NCBI RefSeq assembly: GCF_914767665.1
Contig: NC_059504.1
Span: 4,900,501-4,964,500, forward strand
Direction: 5' to 3'
DNA: 64,000 bases
From: Harmonia axyridis
Taxonomy: Eukaryota; Arthropoda; Insecta; Coleoptera; Coccinellidae
Within the stretch, counting starts at the first letter, position 1. Every line of letters starts with the position of its first letter. Below, piece by piece: positions 57,300 through 64,000 of the stretch. The position numbers were made by a program, and so were the translations under genes. The notes beneath the pieces are model-generated. The model searched no databases. It saw only the letters and a program-made list of their open reading frames with translations, and was not told where the DNA came from.

Positions 57300-57477
57300 T
57301 GTTTGTCTATCTTTGTCGTCAAAAGTTGTTTCAGTTTGCAGATCTCAAAAGGTTGCCCACGGGCAATACATTTGGCAACAATGAAGAAGTGATTGCTGAG
57401 GTTGAAGCATATTTCGAAGGCAAGGACGAAAATTTCTACAGAAAAAGTTTTGAAACGTCATTCCTTGGATCAATTTA
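57300..57477 (+). pseudogene. mariner transposase C-terminal fragment
   Basis: The frame reads FADLKRLPTGNTFGNNEEVI then AEVEAYFEGKDENFYRKSFE. This is the mariner C-terminal region following the last catalytic aspartate. About 45 residues remain, and no terminal repeats are seen. Confidence 0.75.
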
Positions 57478-57530
57478 AGAAAAAGAATTGCAATAAACAT
57501 AGGCCCGCAAATACTCCATTCTTGAAATAC

Positions 57531-57808
57531 AGGGTGTTGAAGTTTGATTTTTTCTCATAGCACCTTCCCTTCACCAGATATGAAGCTCAAATGAGGCGTA
57601 TATTTTCGAATTTATTCATCATTTCATAATGCCAATTATGAATGTAAATCTACACGATGATATTTTTTCTGGAGCAGTGCCCAATTCTTCCCTACAGAAC
57701 TCTTTTTGGTGGACCAATGGAAGCTTAGAACTTGTAAAAGGTGCACAATGTAAATAAGACTTTTTTTTAAAATTATCCAAGAAACCTCTCAATTCAGGAA
57801 CACCCTTT
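57531..57808 (+). repeat. Repeat fragment with CAGGGTGTT / AACACCCT ends
   Basis: It begins acagggtgttgaagtttg and ends ttcaggaacacccttt. The ends are a short inverted pair. The body has no open frame. Confidence 0.4.
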
Positions 57809-58486
57809 GAACGATATATAATTAATAAAAATAATAGTCTTCAATATTTCACAATCCATATTTCAAAAGAAGAAGCAAACTTTAACAGCTCCATCTCGAA
57901 ACCTAAAAAGAAAAAAAAAACTCTGTTCTCATGAAAATCAAACACAGCTGAGTCGTCAAGTTCCTTGAATGCCGGGCGTCTCATGAAATATACATCTGAT
58001 CCCAATAAAATACTCTACTTTCCCCCACCCCAAAATCACGCTCCACTGGATCACCTGATTGAGCTTCTGGAAAACAAAGGTTCTTTGTCCGCGCACTGAG
58101 TTTGGCTTTGTTTGCGAAGGAAAATGTTCGATCCTTGAATTTCATGTAAACGAAAGAGAGGGGAGATTTGGGACGACCAATATATAGTTGGGACAGGAAA
58201 CGTGACAGCCAATTTAGATAGTGAAAATGATATCTCACCATCGTTGTCGATCAGAGGTTGAAAACATCGTGAACCAATCGGAACCACCTTTATTGAACTG
58301 TCACAGAAGCTAATGGATGCTTTCTTGTTTCCAGTTCAATTTTGGTTGGCTTCGATTGCAATGATTATGTAGCTTTGAACTTTGGGATTTTTGGGTTGGT
58401 AAATGTCATCGTTTCTCTGCTTGCCATTTTCAAGTCAGGACCAGTCAGTGGCATAGCCATGTGTTATTTTAGGACATGAATAAACC
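57809..58486. other. Unidentified, includes a locally GC-richer patch
   Basis: Minus-strand frames at 57981-58241 and 58051-58287 (RCFQPLIDNDGEISFSLSKL) overlap in different frames. Neither is recognised. Confidence 0.25.
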
Positions 58487-58668
58487 TCAGAGTAATAAAC
58501 ATAGGTAGAGGGAGCATATGTCATTTTAAGTAAGCAAATTTTGTCCCCAACATTAACTACCAAATATGACATGAAGTGCGCACAATCCGACAACATAATC
58601 TAACCATGTTGGGGGATATGTAAAACTTGCGTATACTCCCTCTATCTATGATTATTATCTACTCTATG
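58487..58668 (+). mobile_element. CAGAGTAATAAA-end MITE, copy D (internally deleted)
   Basis: The left end tcagagtaataaacatagg and right end ctatctatgattattatctactctatg flank only about 180 bp. The inner part between caaatatgacatgaagtgcgc and acaatccgac is lost. The flanks gaataaacc and ggataaact agree at 7 of 9 bases. Confidence 0.75.
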
Positions 58669-58740
58669 GGATAAACTTATTCTGAGAAAGGATTGATAGT
58701 TGTGCCCAAAATTTTTATATTTTTCAAATCTGTCATTTAA

Positions 58741-59538
58741 CGTGTGTTTTTTTTCGAGGTATATAACTTTAAGTTGGCATAACTGTTCAAGATGGCGACC
58801 GATTTAACAGCTGTCAATTGATTTATTCTCAGTTTGGTTTGGCAATTCATCATAAATAGACTCACACCTAAATAACGCTTGCAAATAGTGCAAAATGAGA
58901 TTGCCGTTTTCCCGATTTTCATAAGCAAATTTTGTTTAGCGATGAAGCGCACTTCTGGTTGAATGGCTACGTCAACAAACAAAACTGCCGCATTTGGAGT
59001 AAAGCTAATCAGTCAATGGTGATCGGTATAGAGCCATGATTACTAACTTTTTCATTCCTGAATTGAACAACCATGATGTCCAGGAGCTGTGGTTCCAACA
59101 AGACGGCGCAAAATGTCACACAGCTCGTACCACAATCGATTTATTGAAAGACACGTTTGGTGACCGCCTAATTTCACGTTTCGGACCTGTGAATTGGCCT
59201 CCAAGATCTTGTGATTTAACACCGCTAGACTTCTTTCTGTGGGGCTATGTAAAGTCATTGGTCTATGCGGATAAGCCACAAACCCTCGACCATTTGGAAG
59301 ACAACATTCGCCGTGTGATTGCCGATATACGGCCACAAATGTTGGAAAAAGTCATCGAAAATTGGACGTCCAGATTGGACTACATCCGAGCCAGCCGTGG
59401 CGGTCATTTGTTAGAAATCATATTTAATATGTAATGCCACAAGATTATATTGCGGATAAATAAAATTCATGTCAATCGAATAATCCATCGTTGTTTTATT
59501 GCAATTTAAAGTTCTATAGCTCTAAAAAAAACACCCTT
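58741..59538 (+). mobile_element. rosa-like DD41D mariner, deletion derivative R7
   Basis: Both ends belong to the family, but the internal breakpoints differ from R1-R6. After caaatagtgcaa comes a stretch (aatgagattgccgttttccc) not present in the other copies, and then ttttgtttagcgatg. A second deletion removes the YVETPLHPEK to NVTV part. The frame 59036-59434 carries WFQQDGAKCHTARTT and CDLTPLDFFLW to the end (132 codons). Confidence 0.88.
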
Positions 59539-59539
59539 T

Positions 59540-60799
59540 ATATCAGGAAACAGTATAGGCCGAGGTGATCAAATTCAAGCATTCACAACATTCTCTCTAC
59601 TTAACAATTTCAATTGGATAAATTGTTGAGAAGCATAACGTTTTGATGTAAAGACTATGCCTCCTCTTCTTGTCACCCTCTGGGCATTTTCTTCATTCTT
59701 GTATGCGGTCGGTTTTTCTTCTTGCTTCTTGTACGTCTTTTTCGTTTTATTTTGCTCCTCTTCCTGATTGCCAATAACTTATCAGTCTGTTCAGCTTGCT
59801 TTTCTTGCTCTGATGCCTTTTTTATATCTCTTGTTCGCTTCTATTTTTGATATCCTTTTTGTTTTTCTACTGATGACTTATTTCTTTCATGATCTATTTC
59901 TTTGTCATCGGTAGCCTCTGTTTACTTAATAGTGATATAATTTTTCTACTACCCACCAGCAACCGATGAAAAAATTAAACAATTAAAGAATCAGAGAAAA
60001 AACAAGAGGGATGCCAAAACATCCAAAACAGATGATAGTCGAAAACAAAAATAGGAGAAAACACAAAATTAAAAAAAAAAACTTATGAATAAAGTACCCC
60101 AAAGTAATTTTCATTTGAAGTATCACCTACAACTGCGGCACTTTCAAAGGTTTCTAGGTCATACATTATAACGAAACATTTCTCTGAAGTTTAAGCGAAT
60201 TCACTTTACCGTAGCTAAACAAGTTCCACTTCAGAAACAAGAACACCTCTTGAGGTTAGGGATGAAATTGGATATAATATGAGTAAATTATATAACCATT
60301 CTTTTAGCGCGATACCTACGTACTCTTATAATTCCATTGTGAAGATTTTCCAACGTAAAAGTTTCTCCCACACAATGACGTAATACGCAGTTCAATTTTA
60401 CGGAAATTACACCCCCCTCTTGAGATTCTAAAGTCATTTCTCTTCAAAATCTAATTTTGCAGTGGATGGAATTTGGTTATCATACCCTTGTATATTTTCA
60501 ATTCACTCTCAAATCCCTGAAGCCTCACATGGAGACTGCATTATCAACCTATGGCTTCGAATATTTTCCACCGCTTTTGTTTTTCATGATTTTGACGCTA
60601 GACGATCGAGATTAATGGAAATAAGAATATTGTAGCATAAGGGATAGCAGGAAGATATAAAATTTTCAGCATCATATGAATAATGTATGTTACAGATTGG
60701 AAACACCAGCTAGATTTACTGTTATGTGCAAAAATAGAGGAATAGGTCAATAAAACACTGAATCTTTGTTATTAATTCCATTTTATAAAAAGTTTTCCA
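59540..60799. pseudogene. Decayed Lys/Glu-rich coding remnants near 59640-60060
   Basis: The minus strand at about 59650-59935 gives broken Lys/Glu/Arg-rich frames (DDKEIDHERNKSSVEKQKGY; ASEQEKQAEQTDKLLA). The plus strand at about 59958-60055 gives TDEKIKQLKNQRKNKRDAKT. They look like charged, low-complexity coding sequence with stops. No family can be named. The rest shows nothing. Confidence 0.25.
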
Positions 60800-60960
60800 G
60801 TGAGAGGTTTCATTTTGAATACCTCACTATACGGACAGCTGTCACTTTTTGACATTTGACACGTTGGAACGACACCATCACTGAAAAAGGAACGATATAC
60901 GCTTCAATAAAGCAGTGAAAATTAACTTCGAAAATGGATAGAATCATAGTTCGCAAAATT
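60800..60960 (+). mobile_element. Possible mariner 5' leader remnant
   Basis: acagctgtcactttttgacatttgac followed by gaacgatatacgcttcaataaagc resembles a mariner leader and the RYTLQQR-type N-terminus. It is short and decayed. Confidence 0.35.
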
Positions 60961-62252
60961 GTCTTCAAGGTGATTTCTTCTGAAATAACATATTTTGATC
61001 AACATATTCCATATGTCTTCAGAATAAAAAAAAATTCTGCATCAAAAGTTGTATTTTTCACAAAATTGTTGTTTTCTTAGAATTCTCAAACATTATATCA
61101 TATAGATTACTTTTCCATTGATTTTTTCGTAGAATAGTCATATCCTACCTCAAGATGTATTCCCCCTTGTTTACAACTTACAGCACTTTAAGACACGCAC
61201 AAACCGATTTCTTCTAAATTCATCTCGGGGCGCTTGAAAGGGCGTTATAAGCTCAGTCTTTTCCCGAGAGATGCGTATAAAAAAAAAAAATATCGAGTAG
61301 GTACCAATTTAAGCAGGTAAAATTTTATCTCTAGTATTATTGCTTATGAAAAAACTTGAAAATGATATTTCTGTGAGAAAAAAAAACTGATGTACTTCAA
61401 AATTTATTTTTCAATTAAAACTTTATAGGCACTGTTGGTATAGTAATTCCTGTCAAGACTTAGGATATGTCAACATAGAGGTAACACCTGAGATTCTAAG
61501 TTATCTCGTATGGTATCAATTTCCTTCTTTGTTTACTGAAGAAACATGAAGTTACTTAGGTATTTCCTTTCTGAAAGTTGTATCAGCCGTTTCCAATCAA
61601 ATCAAAATTTTCATGCGTAGAATAAGCTATAAGAAAAAAACCGATTCAATTTTCCTCACAAGCTCTTTAGATAAATTCAATTTTAATTGGAAACCGCATA
61701 GGCTTCTCTTTAAGTTGACACAAGTTAATTTGAAAATTTCATTTCGGCTTGGGGGCTTAATAATTTAGTATTATGTTCCAATTTCTACTGAACGAGAATG
61801 TTCTTGATAGAAAGATTTGGAAGTTATTCGTTTACGGTAACATAACACTTCAGAAAATGCTGAAATTATTCATTCTGAGAATACTATGTTGCATACGACC
61901 TTTATTCTCAGAGGTATTCATCGATGAAAAGAAACCATTTGAATTTAAAATTATCCAACAGGAGCAAGCTTTCTTTACCTTTCTTCAATATTGTGTTATA
62001 TATGACTTATTTATGAAGAAATGTAGGAATTATATGATCTAGAAAAATATTCCCAAGTTGTTGGACATACCAAACTTTAAAGTTCCAACTGATGTGAAAT
62101 ACCTAACATAATTTGTTACCTAATATTGTCTACTTGGATATTAGATACTTGAATTCCTCATTTTGCGTTGGACTTAGTGAAAGTTATCCTTATATTGTTA
62201 TTGAGATAATCTACAGACTTTTAAGCCGCTAAAATCAATTGTAAATCAACAA
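60961..62252. other. AT-rich, no gene seen
   Basis: The open frame 61773-62042 (89 codons) is hydrophobic and AT-driven; I do not call it a gene. Confidence 0.35.
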
Positions 62253-62343
62253 CCTTCGATAGCTCAGTTGGTAGAGCGGTGGACTGTAGAGGAAAGAGAT
62301 AGTAGTCATCCATAGGTCGCTGGTTCAAATCCGGCTCGAAGGA
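62253..62343 (+). tRNA. tRNA-Tyr(GTA) with intron
   Basis: Cloverleaf with acceptor CCTTCGA/TCGAAGG, D-arm GCTCAGTTGGTAGAGC, anticodon stem GTGGA/TCCAT, anticodon GTA at 62286-62288 and T-arm GCTGG-TTCAAAT-CCGGC. An 18-nt intron (about 62290-62307, aggaaagagatagtagtc) sits after position 37, as in eukaryotic nuclear tRNA-Tyr. Discriminator A; a T-run terminator follows. Confidence 0.96.
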
Positions 62344-63488
62344 AACTTTTTTTCTCAAAATCTGTCCGGATTTTACTGAATTCAATTTAACTTTCACTCT
62401 GGAAATTTTTCTGATATGATGTCCTTCTAAACGAGCGGTTGGGGAACTTTTTTAATTATCACCCCAAAATATTTTTATGTAGGTAACTTGATATTACCCC
62501 ATGGCGAAGAGCAAAAAAAACGAAATCGACTCTTTTAGCATCTTTCATATTATAGCCCCCACGATAATTTTGAAAAGAAAACAATAACTAGAAATTTAAT
62601 TTAAACATTTTTCCTCAAAAAAGTTTCATTTTTACCCCCAAAAATTTCATTTTACCCCATTTGGGGTAATTTACCCGTGGTCACCGACCGCTGTTCTAAA
62701 CCAATCCCACAATACATCAAGAATAATAGTGAAAATAGTAGAAGAAATAGTAGATGACACTCGAACCTCTATGATATTTTGTGTAAACGAATCTATGTGA
62801 TTTTGTCTTTGTCTGTGATGTCTATGCAACTTGTGATGTGCCAGATGGTAAAAATAAATTTATAATTCGAGATATTTGACGACGAAAAAAATCTGAAATT
62901 GAGAGACTATTGTTGGTAATAACAGTTGTTATTTTTGATTATTGTCCGAGTGATAATCTGTATATGAGTAAACATACATTAAGGATTTCTTCTGGATATG
63001 GCTTTTCGTGTATAACCTCAACTTAATCGTGAGTTCCATCTTATTGTTTGTAGATTATTGAACATGAGTGTTACACTGAATATATTCGTAGATTCCTAAA
63101 GATGCTAATAAAACAGCGCGAAAGCTCGAATGAATTAAATAGAGTCTTCTAATTTAACTTGACTTTTTCCCAATAATTTTTGTTGTTTCAATCCTACAGT
63201 CGATAACTTTTCAGAAGAACTGATTCGCTTCGAATTTTTAGGTTTTTTTAGGCAGGAAGCATTGAAGAAATGTCAAACTGCAAAAGAATAGCAAAATAAT
63301 AAGATAATATCAAAAATTCAAGATGAAAAGGCTCAAAAGTCAATTTCGAAATGTTCTATGATTTGATGCTGAATAAAAAACGCACCCTCCAAGCATGTAT
63401 TCATCAGTTTTTTCAAGATAATTATTACAAGAGACTGAATGAAATTGTGTTAAAAGTATTACGTGAGTGAAGAAAAAAATCAAAAATT
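62344..63488. other. Spacer between the two tRNA-Tyr genes, with a MITE
   Basis: 62434-62692 is bounded by agcggttgggg and its near reverse complement (cggtgaccacgg..gaccgct read reversed as agcggtcgg), so it is probably a small hAT-like MITE. It contains runs of cccca/tttaccc. The remainder is AT-rich with no gene. Confidence 0.5.
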
Positions 63489-63579
63489 TCCTTCGAGCCG
63501 GATTTGAACCAGCGACCTATGGATGACCACTACCACTTTCCTCTACAGTCCACCGCTCTACCAACTGAGCTATCGAAGG
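63489..63579 (-). tRNA. tRNA-Tyr(GTA) with intron, convergent copy
   Basis: The mature tRNA sequence is identical to the 62253 gene as far as I can read. The intron differs (aggaaagtggtagtggtc) at three positions. The 5' flanks share tcaacaacc. The genes face each other about 1.15 kb apart. Confidence 0.95.
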
Positions 63580-63861
63580 TTGTTGAGTTTTATATAATTT
63601 AAGCTGTTGAAAAGTCTTGCAATCTTTCACTGATCACCTCGATAAGACGATAGCAATAAGCAACTTTCACTGAATTATGAATCTCAACGCAAAGTATAAT
63701 ATTGAGGTTGCTCATAGTCAGCGGCAAAATAGAATATCTTCAAGGACAAGGTATTCATTTCCAGCAATAAGTTTACTGAAAAGTTATATCATAGAAAAAC
63801 GAAATTGTAACAAAAGTTGACTGTTTTTATTTCTGTGTTGAATCAAACTTTTCCTTTTCAG
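63580..63861. other. Upstream intron or flank, no gene seen
   Basis: AT-rich, ending in a good polypyrimidine tract and acceptor (cttttccttttcag, 63848-63861). Confidence 0.5.
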
Positions 63862-64000
63862 GTTTCTTATAGAGGGCAAGCCGTCTAAATCCGAATAATG
63901 ACGGTATGAACGAAGCTTTACTACTTCTTCTTCTGCTCTTCAATACCACATATGCCACTTTCGTTCGAAATGACAGCTGTGAAATCAAGTTTCTCACCAG
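63862..64000 (+). CDS. 5' end of a secreted or membrane protein gene (runs off the window)
   Basis: After the acceptor at 63861 comes a 44-nt 5' UTR piece and then ATG at 63906. The frame stays open to the window end: MNEALLLLLLLFNTTYATFV then RNDSCEIKFLT. Residues 4-12 form a strongly hydrophobic core typical of a signal peptide, with likely cleavage near YA-TF (residue 17). The mature part begins with a cysteine-containing segment. A 3-codon upstream ORF (ATG at 63898, stop TGA 63907-63909) overlaps the main start by two bases, which could influence translation. Only 31 codons are visible, so the family cannot be named. An exon ending near 64000 (caccag) is possible. Confidence 0.6.

Noticed and set aside
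1..64000. CRISPR-like arrays, prokaryotic operons or phage modules
   Set aside because: No regularly spaced short repeats or bacterial gene organisation; all repeats are explained as eukaryotic transposons or tandem duplications.

Overview
This is about 64 kb of AT-rich nuclear DNA from an insect-like animal. Supporting signs are intron-bearing eukaryotic tRNA-Tyr genes, a Rab3GAP1 exon with a clear 3' splice acceptor, a signal-peptide-coding first exon, and many mariner/Tc1, hAT and LINE remnants with foldback MITEs. A beetle or another holometabolous insect would fit, but the sequence does not fix the order. There are no bacterial operons, phages or CRISPR arrays.

Cellular genes are sparse. 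The only confidently named protein gene is the last coding exon of Rab3GAP1 (20029-21286, +). A new gene begins at the right edge (63862-64000, +): a 5' splice acceptor, a 3-codon uORF whose stop overlaps the main start, and a leucine-rich signal peptide that runs off the window. RNA genes are tRNA-Leu(TAG) at 19258, a convergent pair of intron-containing tRNA-Tyr(GTA) at 62253 (+) and 63579 (-), and a tRNA-like gene at 2202 lying inside a perfect 25-bp inverted repeat. Open, exon-like stretches of unknown identity lie at 8073-8351 (+), 28100-28438 (-) and 39917-40253 (-).

Most of the window is transposon debris. (1) Seven copies of a rosa-like DD41D mariner (15.3, 28.8, 30.7, 36.9, 46.6, 53.6 and 58.7 kb), six sharing one internal deletion. 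(2) Two irritans-like DD34D mariners (11.4 and 18.4 kb), a cecropia-like mariner (3.8 kb) and further mariner scraps (5.7, 26.7, 57.3 and 60.8 kb). (3) Two Tc1-like elements (35.1 and 50.4 kb). (4) Three hAT derivatives with repeated CAAGTAGCTTG subterminal motifs (8.7, 28.6 and 42.7 kb). (5) A foldback MITE of about 670 bp in two opposite-orientation copies (6.2 and 48.8 kb), and a second foldback family (23.2 and 40.4 kb). (6) A MITE family with CAGAGTAATAAA ends and apparent 9-bp target duplications (6.0, 24.0, 45.0 and 58.5 kb). (7) LINE reverse-transcriptase scraps (38.0 and 55.1 kb).

Nesting is common. One foldback MITE sits inside a CAGAGTAA MITE, which itself sits inside a mariner fragment. 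A sister copy at 45 kb preserves the empty site and shows the TA duplication directly. Several families are deletion derivatives that multiplied after losing their own transposase, so they must have been mobilised in trans.
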